64,000 bases of DNA from Athripsodes cinereus. Its lineage: Eukaryota > Arthropoda > Insecta > Trichoptera > Leptoceridae. The notes beneath the pieces were generated by a model that searched no databases, had not been told where the DNA came from, and saw nothing but the letters and a program-made list of their open reading frames with translations. Within the stretch, counting starts at the first letter, position 1. Each line of letters begins with the position of its first letter. The stretch is taken from positions 14,857,237 through 14,921,236 of the forward strand of contig OX388307.1 in assembly GCA_947579605.1 (NCBI GenBank), in the 5' to 3' direction. A program made the position numbers and the translations under genes. Below, piece by piece: positions 22,146 to 33,410 of this stretch.

Positions 22146-23616
22146 TATGCTTTTGTTGTTTGTTTTTCCTGTTTGAAGATAATCTATTAAGATACCTCTA
22201 TCCTAAAAAAAGTCACTCACTTTCTCAGTCGAATAACAAAAAATTTGCTCTTGTTCCAACTGATTACCTCTTCACAGTCCACTATTTTGAAAGTATTTTT
22301 GTTCTGAGGAAATAATCTTGTATCCAAATCTCATCTGCAGTAATTAATCTGCACTGAAATTCTTGATTTATTGCACTTAAATTTCGCCAACAGGGCGTTA
22401 ATCAACCATATAATAGAGTTCTCTTTCATAATGCACAATTTATATGAAAATGTATGAAGAGACGACTCAATTGGAGCAGAGACACTCTGAATGGAGGAGG
22501 CTGGTTTCTGGCATGTGCTTCTAATAAAATTATTAGATTAGATAGGCATCATAAGAATAAAAAAACAAATAATTTTTTTTCTAATTGTTTATTTTCATGG
22601 TCATTTTATAAACATTAATATTAAAGCTACATATTACTTAAACAATTAAAAATGCTTTCTTATTACATACATACATACCTACTCAATAATTATATTACTG
22701 ACTATCAACATACTTATACAGTACTGAATACCTTATTTTTTATGATTAGTGGTAATTTTACAGAGCCATATTTTTCTTAATTTAGCTATTTCGTATCACT
22801 TGAAATATTTAAATGTGAAAAATCACAAACCATCATTATTTTCGAGGGCATTTGCTATTTTTACAACATCAAATAATGGTATTGTAAATTCAACTGAAAT
22901 GGAAGATCCAATATTGAGTTTCTATGACATGAATTTAAAAAATGTCTGTTATGTTTAATACTGAGGAGTTCGCTAGCCTGATGCCAATGACTTGGTCCAC
23001 CAAGCGAATGTTTAGAGGTTCAAATTCCACTGCCAGCTTGCTCCACCTTCACAACATTAACACATTGCTATATGTGATGATGTTAAGATTACTCTTGGCG
23101 TAAATTACGATGCATTAAATCTAAAGTAGCATTTACATTGCTTCACTTTGAATGATCATCCAGAGTGTCAGGATCAAACCTGTTCATCGAAAGTGAACAC
23201 GTCTGTTTACACTTGTTCATCCTATGCTTTCACTGCCATGTCTACTTTCTCACTCATGTTGTATGTAGTTTGACGTATTTTCGTATAAAAAAATTAAACA
23301 AATTCAAAAATGAAAAATAACACTTAAAATAAATTAATATAGCTCTCGACTGCATAATAATTTTGTACATGATTTTGACATTCAATACAAATTCATAGAG
23401 AATAAAACAAATAATAAGATGAAACTTGTTTATGGTCGTTTCAGTGAAAGGACCTTTCATCAAAATTATGACGAGTGGTAATCTCTTTCCTCCGTCATCG
23501 CTAGTGATCACTATTGATGAAACACCTGTTCACACCTTTTCATCTTGGAGGATCATCCAGAGTGATCACTGAAAGTGAACAAATGTGAACACCCCTTTAG
23601 ATTCATAATATGAATA
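22146..23616. other. Intergenic, transposon debris
   Basis: No gene. A LINE fragment lies at 22456-22524. About 22973-23045 looks weakly tRNA-like (GGTTCAAATTCC). Direct repeats around gatcatccagagtg and gaaagtgaacacg occur near 23152 and 23549 and may bound a small decayed element. Confidence 0.4.
22456..22524 (+). pseudogene. LINE C-terminal fragment
   Basis: The 22-residue frame reads QLEQRHSEWRRLVSGMCF before a stop. It matches the C-terminus of the LINE fragment at 44526-44760 (QLAQRRSEWRRLVSALC). Only the last residues survive. Confidence 0.6.
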
Positions 23617-24586
23617 TAGGGTAGCTCAGTACAAAAGTGCGCAGTGTACAAGTCACAAGAGTACGCACTGCATATCTCCAGATCATTAGTAATGTTTTCT
23701 GCTATCTTCAATGTGCGTTTTATTCTAGGAGTTAAGCGTTTGTCTGTGTCTGTTTTTTTGCGAGTTGATTATTAAAGATTCTAGGTAAGAAAATCAATTT
23801 TTCATCCATTTGTTAAAATTTTTAGGCTTTTTAGAGACCGTGTCAAATAAAATCTATTTATGTTAAAACACATTTATTTAATTATTTCGATTTATTTGTC
23901 ATCTACAATATTGTACACTCACATGCTGAATGACGTCGTCATGACATATTGGCGGGAATTTTAAAATATATTTATAATGTCCACTCTGTACAAGAGTGCG
24001 CACGCATTCTAGTACAAAATTCTAGTCACCACAAGCTTGGCACCATAAGTTTCTCAGATACCATCAATTCACATGAAAACAAGTAAATATACCAGAAAAA
24101 GACGGATAAACAACCCGGCGAGAAAAAAAGAAGATTCTGGGATTTCCATGACAAAAACTACATAGGATAAAATCAATTATTTCTTTACTTAAGTGACTTT
24201 CAATAAATTACAATATTTTAAGTATTTTAATTAGCTGTTCCGATTAACATTTTAATAAAGTTTGTTTTGATAATAATACAGATTCTTTATTTATCTGATT
24301 TTAGTCATAAATAATATCATATTGAACTGATTACACATGCGCACTCTTGTACATAGTCGTGCGCACTCTTGCACACACCTGTAGTGTAAGAGTGCGCATT
24401 TGAGGGTGTTTTTGTTTTTATTATTTTTTTTATTTAGTACTTTCTTAGGAAATTCTACTATGAACATATAAGAGACAATATTATACCAAACTACTGAAAT
24501 AAATTATTAAGTTGGTATTTTTTTTAAATTATCTGTAAAAAATCAATTAACGTCTTAAGTGCGCACTCTTGTACCGACCTACCCTA
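23617..24586. mobile_element. TIR element with repeated GTACAAGAGTGCGCAC motif
   Basis: The ends tagggtagctcagtacaaaa and, inverted, tagggtaggtcggtacaaga are flanked by TA as in Tc1/mariner-type insertions. At least six further near-copies of the 16-base motif occur in both orientations inside (about 23643, 23660, 23982, 24337, 24357, 24383). No transposase ORF; about 970 bp, non-autonomous. The clustered motif looks like an array of protein-binding sites. Confidence 0.7.
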
Positions 24587-25503
24587 CACATTATGTAAGA
24601 ATAAGATATTGAAATTAGCGAACTACGCAAATCTTCATCATGCCTTTTAAGTTACAGAGCGAAATTTAATTAAATAAGAATTTTATTCACATGGTAGGTA
24701 TTCTTTAGGAGTGGTAGGTATATGGTGAAAAATAGCCTCAAATTTGAACTTAATGTACATAAAATTCATAATCTCTTAACTACACAGTATCTAATTTACG
24801 TAAGTATATTAAAGGATGATTAAATAGAATACTAGAATGTTATTTAATTACATATATCTATAATTTAAAAGTTTATAATTATTATCCTTAAGGATTTTGG
24901 CAATGGCTGAAAAGTTTTTCTCATTTTGTTTCAACTTAATATCTAGTCATGATTACCTACTTAAAATATTATTCGATAATCAAATTAGAGAGATCATATT
25001 GATATTTTATTATTCTTGGTGGTTTTCTTTTTAGCAAATGGTAACACAATCTATTTAATGCTGTCTTGGTATTATTTCATAGTTAATGTGTCAAATTGCT
25101 CCAAGGATGTCATCTAGTGATGTATAAATGTAGTTTTTGCATACATGGATAAGGACATGGTAATCTTATAGCAGATACTCTGACTTTTAATCAAAAGATT
25201 GTGGGTTCAATGCCAATATACTCTATCTTCGTGATAGTTGCACATTGCTTACTGCTGAGAGTTTATTTGGGCTTAATCATGGTTTAATATAAACTTAACT
25301 ATTATTTAATAAAACATATATTGTAATTCTAAATTTGAATCTTCTTTTGCCTGTTTGATACTTGCAGCTTATGTGGTCTGTGGTATATATACAATATTTA
25401 TGCTTAAGAAAACATGACTTGAATTTTTTTTGTATTATCTGAAACACCTCTACTTGAACATCATTTCCTATTGATTGTCTGACTTCTATGATATTGGGCA
25501 CAA
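24587..25503. other. Intergenic, 3' flank of the membrane-protein gene
   Basis: No ORF of note. About 25145-25215 is weakly tRNA-like (ggttcaatgcc box). The minus-strand gene ending at 25504 should have its 3' UTR here; a candidate ATTAAA signal lies near 25306 on the minus strand. Confidence 0.4.
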
Positions 25504-27144
25504 TCAGGTGTCAACAGTTTCATTATATGTGTTATCATTTGTTTTGTTTTCTGATTTATCTGTTTTTACTTGTGTGACATCAATATCTTCGTTATTACTT
25601 TTCATTTTTTCTTCTTTATTAGCATCTGCTATTGCTGGTTTTCGCCTGTCAAAATTTAACATTATCTTATTAAAATCTAAGGTGTTTTGGTCATATATTG
25701 TATATTCATGGGTATCTCCCCAACTGGCTATTGATACTCTATCTGTTGTTACTTTATCTGGTGTTTCGACAGTCACAGTTGTGTAAGATCTATCAGCATG
25801 AAAATCTTCAGACTGGGTAGCAGGAACTAAGTTAGTCGGATCTGTGAAACTACTTACTTCTATTTCGTTTTGTATTTCTGCTTGTTCAGCAGAACAACGA
25901 TTAAGAAAGTTGAAAATTCTTTCTTTATATTCAGTACTATTTTCCCTTCTAGGAAATTCTGAATTTTTCATATCTTCGGCACCCAATACCATAAATCCAT
26001 TTTCATTTTGATTTGCTTTTAAGAAAAATCCACCATTTTCTTGTTGGGATTGGAAGAATTTTTTAATTTTATTATCCTTGGGATAGTGTTCTATCAGATC
26101 TGGTTGTGGTGGAAGAATTCTTGTATTTTTAGGTAGATGTTTAGTATTATTTCCTTTGATTTCAGTAACAACATGTACAGTTCCACCCCTTCGATTATCT
26201 GAACTGTCATCATCTGGATAGTCGGCCCTCATTCCTTTCCATGCAATGCGTAAACTTAATAAAGACCACAGGATTTCCACAACTGATGCAATTAATATGT
26301 TGATAGACAACACTTTTCGTGTCCTGCTTTGCTTGGATTCTTCTCCAAGCAGTGGTATATTTTTAGCTTGTAATTCTTCAACGGGTACTTTTATAATGTA
26401 GTACCATGAGCGATTGTTGGCTTGACTAAGATTTCCTTCATGAGAATCTTCATCGGCGTTATTTACAACTTTTACTTTCCCAAACAGATTTCCATCAGAG
26501 AAGTAATCGCAGAAACTGAGTCCATTTTCGCTTGCAGAAACAATCCATGTCACTATCATGCAAAGAGATATGATAGAGAAAACTGTTGCCAAAATTGAAC
26601 TCAAGAAAAACCACGTGATATTCTGGTCAACATACCATTTTCGAGATGCTAGAATTGCTGCTAATCCAGCAGCCAATGCTCCTACAGCCAACAATGTTGG
26701 AGCTAAAACAAGTATAATAGGATATTTATTATTATTACCAACAGTTTCTGTAAATTGTACATTAACGCCGCTGTCTGAAGTTTTCGTTTTGCCATCTGTA
26801 TTTTGATTCAAGGATTGTGAAATATCATATTCTTCACGTTCTGGATCGTCATTTTCTATTAATGTTTTATTGAAATTTTCTTCCGAATCTTGATATATAT
26901 TTTGGTTTTTCATTTCACTTAGTAAAAAATTGGTTTGAAAATGCATATCATTTTCCTTGGATAATAAAGCTGTTGGGTTGGGATTGACCAAGGCCAGACA
27001 AGCCAGGAGGAAAGCTGTGGCAGAAAGTGCTAAATGTAACCATGATAATCCAAACACTGTGGATGCAGAGTATCTTCTCTCTGAGGGATATAAACCTCTC
27101 GGGTCAAACTGTCTTTTCACTTTTATGGTGTATATGTGTTCCAT
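25504..27144 (-). CDS. Four-pass membrane protein of unknown function
   Basis: A single uninterrupted 546-codon ORF. I do not recognise the family. Hydrophobic segments are at about 31-53, 141-166, 177-203 and 278-301. The predicted topology has the N-terminus inside, two outer loops of about 85 and 75 residues with N-glycosylation sequons (NKT at 92, NLS at 239, NRS at 244), and a cytoplasmic tail of about 245 residues rich in Asn, Glu, Lys and Ser/Thr. The pattern recalls tetraspan families (MS4A/CD20-like, MARVEL or tetraspanin), but the Cys-Cys-Gly signature of tetraspanins is absent. The start is the first ATG, with a Pro- and Arg-rich cytoplasmic N-terminus (RQFDPRGLYPSERRYSAS). A splice acceptor near 27829 on the minus strand could join a distant 5' exon. 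The lack of introns in the coding part is notable beside the split neighbours. Confidence 0.85.
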   Translation of the reverse strand: MEHIYTIKVKRQFDPRGLYPSERRYSASTVFGLSWLHLALSATAFLLACLALVNPNPTALLSKENDMHFQTNFLLSEMKNQNIYQDSEENFNKTLIENDDPEREEYDISQSLNQNTDGKTKTSDSGVNVQFTETVGNNNKYPIILVLAPTLLAVGALAAGLAAILASRKWYVDQNITWFFLSSILATVFSIISLCMIVTWIVSASENGLSFCDYFSDGNLFGKVKVVNNADEDSHEGNLSQANNRSWYYIIKVPVEELQAKNIPLLGEESKQSRTRKVLSINILIASVVEILWSLLSLRIAWKGMRADYPDDDSSDNRRGGTVHVVTEIKGNNTKHLPKNTRILPPQPDLIEHYPKDNKIKKFFQSQQENGGFFLKANQNENGFMVLGAEDMKNSEFPRRENSTEYKERIFNFLNRCSAEQAEIQNEIEVSSFTDPTNLVPATQSEDFHADRSYTTVTVETPDKVTTDRVSIASWGDTHEYTIYDQNTLDFNKIMLNFDRRKPAIADANKEEKMKSNNEDIDVTQVKTDKSENKTNDNTYNETVDT

Positions 27145-30100
27145 AATGATAACTCAATGCTATGTGTTCCAAACTTATATTAATGTTGTATTGTTTGACA
27201 GCATGCTATAAGTAATTTAGTCATTAGGTATATTGATAACTCATGTTTAACTTAATCACGACATTTTTCCGGCTACTTTTTCGTATAACATTAAAACAGC
27301 ATCTTAATGTAATTATTGCGTAATGATATTACTTTTATAATATTCTATGGTTATTTTTTGGTTTTCTTGGTACATATAATGAACTGGAACAGATCGCTGG
27401 TCGTAAATTATTTCGACACTACTTTGACACATGTGTAACATCCATTAGCGGTTTTTTGTTGTATTTAGTTTTTCTAAACACTATAATCACATTAATTTGT
27501 TAAAATCTTTTGTCTGTTCACTGGTTTTTTTGTAACACTTTCTCTATTTTGTTGCAATTGTTATTACGTAGATAATAGGTATGTATGTAAGTACGTTACA
27601 TATATGAAGCGTGGATAACTTAATGGATTTATTTCGGACTTCACTAAATATTTCTCAATGTGTGTAATATTTACGGTAATTTACAATGTGTAACGCAGAA
27701 GCGTATAGCATTTATTTCATTAAAATAATGTTAAATTAATTTCTTCATTATTTCGTAGTTATTATTTTGTGTAATAATAGCTTCACTTATTTGTTGATTG
27801 ATAAGAAGACTTGGAAGAGAGTCAAATCTGAAAAAAAAGAAAAGAAAATATTAGTTTTACTCCCATTTAGGTAATATGTAGGTATATAAGGCTTGATTCG
27901 AATCACGAAAGTTCGTGTGCATCGTACAGAGGATTTATTTAAAATATAATGTTAGTCAGTGGTCATTAGAGACAAACCTATTGATGTTGCGCTTTGACCT
28001 ATTACACCAATTTTCAGTTATTGTAGTTTCAAGATTGCTAGTATCAAAAGTGAAATAACTTACTGAGATCAACCAAAGCAATAGATATTAGCAACATATT
28101 GACATTACAGAGTTATTATGCAGATTTAAAAGCAATATAATAAGTCTATAGTAAAAGTAGGTAATGTAAATAGGTGTATAATATAGTAAAAGTAATATAA
28201 ATAGGTAGATATATACATAATATGACACAACACCACACACTATTGTACATTTTCAGAAATTTTCGCTAGCATACTATTTTTTTACGAAAACTTTTTGGAT
28301 TTTTGTTTTATCTAAATTAGAAAGTTTGTTTTATCTAAAATAATATTTAACCATCCAGTATATAATTCCAGATAACTGTTAATAACAGATTTCTTTTGAT
28401 TCTTGTTATATTGCCAGTATTAGTAATGTGTTGTTTGCATAGATTGTAAATGTTTTTTTGTCACTATATAGATTTTAATTGAGGGAGACGTCTTTCGTTT
28501 CTCAGGGACATTGATAGTGGAAAAAACATTTGTTTTCAATTTCATTATGGAACTCTACTATCTAAACACCGACACAGTGAATGGTATAATATTGTATATA
28601 CATAATATTATGTCTAATCTAAATGAATTAAAGACTAGGTATAAGTACATAGTACTTACATAGAGATAAACGCTAAAATATATTTTAATAGGCACTTTCA
28701 TTTGTGGCTTAACATCCGTTACTAATTCTTAATACCTAATACTTTTTCCTTTATTTGTTTAAACTTTTTGCATATCATATAGATTACATAATGAAAATTA
28801 AATAATACATAGATTCATGAGTAAACAAAATTTAAATTTTATGCAGTAATGATTTAAGATAGGTAGGTATGTCTTTATGCCTATTTAAAATTAATTAGTT
28901 AATTATTACCCACAATAAAAACGAAACTTAATTAAATAAAAAAAAAAACATTTTGTAAAATATATTATTTTTAGCATATTTTAATACCTAATTATAACGT
29001 AAACATAAGGAATAATTTAGGTACTGTGAAAACTTAGTAAGCCCATCAGAGTATATTAATTGCGGAAAATCATTGACTTTAAAGAACTTGAGAAGTAAAA
29101 CTACCTTCTTAATTCTGAAGAAAATTCAAATATTAAAGTGCCTAGCCTGATGATGAGAGACGGAGCTCCTGAAAGCCAACTCGCGATCAATAAAATCACT
29201 GTGAAAGTACTATAAAAATGTATTTTTTTTCTTCTAATAACACAATACAACAAAATCGGTAAATTTCGACTTCCTATTCTAATGATCATCTATTTAAGTA
29301 ATGACCGCTCCCAACATTGCTTGCTGAGATAGAGAAAATAGAATATTATATTCTTTGACAAAACCGAAGAGATTGTGAAATATTTGAAATTCCTATAATC
29401 TGTCGGAAATTTGAGAACGGGAGAGGGGGAGTGACTTATATGGTGTCATTTTAAAGGATGGCAAATATTATATTTGCCCGGAGTGAGTAAATAACTAGAT
29501 ATAACACAGACGAACTAACTTATAAATTTTCGGATAGTTGTTTTGTGTTTTTTTAATATCTTTTTATTATTTTAAAGCTTAAAAAACTCTGCTAATAATA
29601 TCCGGATTTTGGGTTTGTATGGAAGGCACGCAACTGGTGTTTAGTTGAAAAACATCTATCGTTTGATGGTTTGGATGATTGATCATTAAACGTTTGTCAC
29701 CAACAACAGCAATTTGTCTGCTTCAAAAGAGACCGTTTGCCGCAGAGAGGAGTACTTATACAGTCGTTATATCGTGATCCCATTTATCAACAACGATTTA
29801 TCGCCGCCACGACAAGTAATTTGATTCAACTGTCATTTACAATTGACTCTAGTTAAAGAAAACCGTTGGGTTAATTTGCAAATAGCTAATATTATTTATA
29901 AATTAGACAATTACTATACTGACGTATTGCGATGGCAAGGATGGACTCCTTTAACGGAAAAAAATTTCCCCAAAACCTACTACATAATACGTAGTCTACT
30001 AATAATTTCCTAGTACCTTTAAATGAATAAACACCCCGTAACTGTTAAATAAAAGCGTATATTCAACATTTAACTTAACTTATTAAGGTAAAATTCAAAT

Positions 30101-31320
30101 AGATTAGTAAGGATGTTTATACAATGTTGAAAGAAAAAAAAATGCGAGGTACCTACCTATGTAAAAAGTATTTATTTAGGAAATGCATGCTTCTACCCAC
30201 GATTGCAACCGTTTTGATTACTATTACACATTCTGTTAATCACCTTATATCTATGTAAAAAAAAACATCCACCGTTTACGGCAAACAATTTTTCCTTTAT
30301 TAGGCACATAAAAACGATAACAGTAATTTATACAAAAATAAATTAAAAACCTCTTTTCGATTATTTTCTTATATGTAGCTACCTAATGCAGAGAAGTGCC
30401 TATTCTGTTTGAAACTTACACCCACATTAGATAGACTATTAATTATAGTTAATTGTGAATTTATCAAATAAACATAAGCTAAGTAAATATACTGTGTGAA
30501 TGAAAATTAGTTGGCTACTTATGAAAAACAATACAATTTCCAGCTGAATTGTCAACAACCACTAGCACTGAGGCGTGGGAGATAAACGCATCGACAGATT
30601 TTGTGGCCTTGCGACTGATTTTGTATGAATGAATATTGATTGATTCATTATTACAATATCTGGGTAGATATTCACACAATTTTTCACTAAACAATATCTT
30701 ACGACTAGTTGTATCTGATTTATGAAAAAAAAATGTATTTTTTCTTCAATCCTTTGGTTTTATTTCTCTAAGAATACAGAAAATGCAAACACAACTTAGT
30801 AATACCTACATGTAGATAAGTGATATATTTGCTACGCAAAATTTGCTTGGAATATACTTTTTTCTTTATCTGGTGTAACCTCTATATTATCTACAATATG
30901 TTGGTACGTACCTACAGTATTTAGACATGTTTGTTTTTATGCCTAAGTGCTGAGTAAATAATAAGTGTACCTACTCGCTTTCAATTACTGTTACAATTTT
31001 CTCATAGTTTTCGTATTTTATTAAGAAATTGTTAGAAAATTTGGTACGCAATATATGTATCTACAATTTTTATCACCCACACTTTCACGCTAGTTTTATT
31101 AATTTTTACGTTTTATGAGAAATTCCTATGTAGGTTTATGTGACAACTACACAATAAGAATAGATTATTTGACAATTACATGGCCTATTGTACGGTTGTA
31201 TTGTAAAGTTAAAATTCTTTCGCAATATTATCACCAACAATCTACACTAAGCAAAGAAAAATTCGAGACATTTTAACAGTAAGCGCCTACTAAAGAATCA
31301 TAAAATAACAACTAAAGTAA
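27145..31320. other. Intergenic or 5' flank of the membrane-protein gene
   Basis: No coding gene seen. On the minus strand, ttttttttcag near 27829-27840 is a plausible acceptor for a 5' UTR exon of the gene at 25504-27144. A family B copy lies at 28470-28590. At 29348-29395 is the tattctttgacaaaaccgaa core shared with the hAT MITEs. About 29690-29850 is a less AT-rich block that could hold a promoter or non-coding exon, but nothing proves it. Confidence 0.4.
28470..28590. repeat. Family B foldback element, partial copy
   Basis: It has the core gggagacgtctttcgtttct and the terminal part attatggaactctac, then aacaccgacacagtga. The same terminus occurs inverted at 38453-38500 (tcactgtgtcggtgtttagg). 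Confidence 0.65.
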
Positions 31321-31332
31321 CATTATAAACTA

Positions 31333-31579
31333 CCATCCATCACGGCATATCCCACAAGTGGGGCAGCCAGCAGACCAGCTGCACGTAAGAAACATGCAAG
31401 CTGTCCTCTCCGTGCCAATATAAAATCAAGACATTCAGGGTGGGTGGCAAACCTCATAGCTGAATTTAAGATGTAAAATGTCTTATTTTTTTCGAACACC
31501 TGCTTTTTACAGGACACTCGAAAACTTACGGAGAAGAGTGGGAGACCAATTCTTTACCGGGTGCTCCACGGGATGAATC
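31333..31579 (-). mobile_element. Family C retroposon, full-length copy with 12-bp duplication
   Basis: It is flanked by CATTATAAACTA at 31321-31332 and 31580-31591. It matches 18731-18987 at roughly nine positions in ten over its length, with the same 5' start on the minus strand. The minus-strand frame (31517-31323) encodes nearly the same 60 residues (LNSAMRFATHPECLDFILAR), so the frame survived in both copies. Confidence 0.8.
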
Positions 31580-32488
31580 CATTATAAACTAACTTTGAAA
31601 TATATTACCAGATGCTAAAGTCTCCATACTAAGTACCTCCTGATTATTATATCCATACAAACTACTTACTTATTTAGTACAATAAGTATCATGGCATTGG
31701 CATGGCTAGACTTAAATTAATAGTGAAATGAGTTACAAATGTTTTCTTATTAATTTATTGAAATTTTATTGCGCGCTGAATGTCTACTGGCTATCTAAAC
31801 AATAATTCGTTGTAGTTTATTTGATTTATTCACTGCACCGAGACAATTCCATACCTAATGATAATAACTGTTTGCAATATATTCTTACAATATTGGGTAC
31901 CTATAACATTGTCTCCTTCTACTGGGATACTATAAAAAATCTATTTTTGTTGCTGAAATCCTGAAATGACTTCATGAGGCATTATACAATAAATCTGGAA
32001 GCTAAATTCAAAGTGAATAACTATGATGGAGTGCAAAAGAGAATCTTTGCAAGATAGAAATTAATGATCAATTTATTGTTTTACGAGCACCCTCTGAAGC
32101 GTTTTCACTTTTTTACTGTCTGGTCGTAAACTTTTATAATATCATACAGATAAAATATATAAGTGATTCTAACCAATAGTAGTGTATCACTTTTACTTTT
32201 ACGATAGATTAACAGGTATAGCTGTATAACTTTATTAGCAATAGATAGATAATAATTGAACTAATCGATATGACATACTAATATTGGCATAATTGCTAAA
32301 TCTATTGTTTAAACACGTTTCAACACGAAGTTTTGTATGAAATCTCAATAATAAACTTGTAACAAAGATATTTCATCAATACGACAAGTTTGGACCTTGA
32401 AAGGCACTTTTAACTTTTGTATTATTTTTCGGTTATTATTTTATTTTATAATTATTAAAAAAAATTGAAACATTTTTATGCTACCTAA

Positions 32489-32834
32489 TAGTGATGTAAC
32501 GAATATTCGCAGATTTCAAAGTATTCGCATTCGTAAAAAAAATATGCGAATGTTTTGCGAATATTATTTTGGTAATAAAGTATCGGATATTCGGTAAGAG
32601 TACCGCATACTTACCCGGTACATTGCAGAAAAAGGTAGGTACTGCAAGAATATACCCATTCTTTAAGAAAACCGAGAAGTTTTGAAATATTTTAAATTTA
32701 ATAATATACCATTTTGAAAATTCGGCGATGGAGGGGTAGAAATTTTAATGTTTGAGCAATTGTAGAAATTTAAGCAAGTCAATATTCGCATTCGCGTTCG
32801 CAAATATCCAAAATCACACATTCGTTACTACTAT
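32489..32834. mobile_element. hAT-type MITE (copy 2), decayed right end
   Basis: It aligns with 21769-22137: tagtgatgtaacgaatattc at the left, tattattttggtaataaagt inside, caaaatcacacattcgttac at the right. The right TIR has lost a few bases. The flanks ctacctaa and ctacctat are a likely 8-bp duplication with one change. Confidence 0.75.
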
Positions 32835-32958
32835 CTACCTATAAAAGAAAAAAAAATGTAAGATCTGTTCTAAGCTTAATTTTAGGATGTGACCAATCTT
32901 ATAAATGATGATGATCCTCTTTCCAAGGGGACACAAAGGATTTTTTTCTATGGGAGCA

Positions 32959-33410
32959 AATTTTACTTCATTGTATTGTTATGAGATATTGTTTTATCTA
33001 GTGTAGGTAAGTTGGATTTGAGATAAACTCTTTCTGTCAAAATGTATAGTCAATATAGTTATTTAGTTATTAATTTTACTTCATTGTATTGTTATGAGAT
33101 ATTGTTTTATCTAGTGTAGGTAAGTTGGATTTGAGATAAACTCTTTCTGTCAAAATGTATAGTCAATATAGTTATTTAGTTATTAATTTTACTTCATTGT
33201 ATTGTTATGAGATATTGTTTTATCTAGTGTAGGTAAGTTGGATTTGAGATAAACTCTTTCTGTCAAAATGTATAGTCAATATAGTTATTTAGTTATTAAT
33301 TTTACTTCATTGTATTGTTATGAGATATTGTTTTATCTAGTGTAGGTAAGTTGGATTTGAGATAAACTCTTTCTGTCAAAATGTATAGTCAATATAGTTA
33401 TTTAGTTATT
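32959..33410. repeat. Tandem array, four identical 113-bp units
   Basis: Units start at 32959, 33072, 33185 and 33298, spaced exactly 113 bp. By eye they are identical over their whole length. The unit includes tatctagtgtaggtaagttg and ctctttctgtcaaaatgta. A partial fifth start (aatttta) follows at 33411. The identity implies very recent expansion, or an assembly artefact. Confidence 0.92.

Noticed and set aside
22973..23045. tRNA gene or SINE head
   Set aside because: Only a B-box-like GGTTCAAATTCC is convincing.
25145..25215. tRNA-Lys-like sequence
   Set aside because: The A box and both stems are too degraded.
26558..27211. Two plus-strand ORFs at 26558-26806 and 26957-27211
   Set aside because: They are shadows of the minus-strand membrane-protein gene.
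29690..29850. Promoter or first exon of the membrane-protein gene
   Set aside because: Less AT-rich than its surroundings, but no TATA box, initiator or donor site could be fixed.
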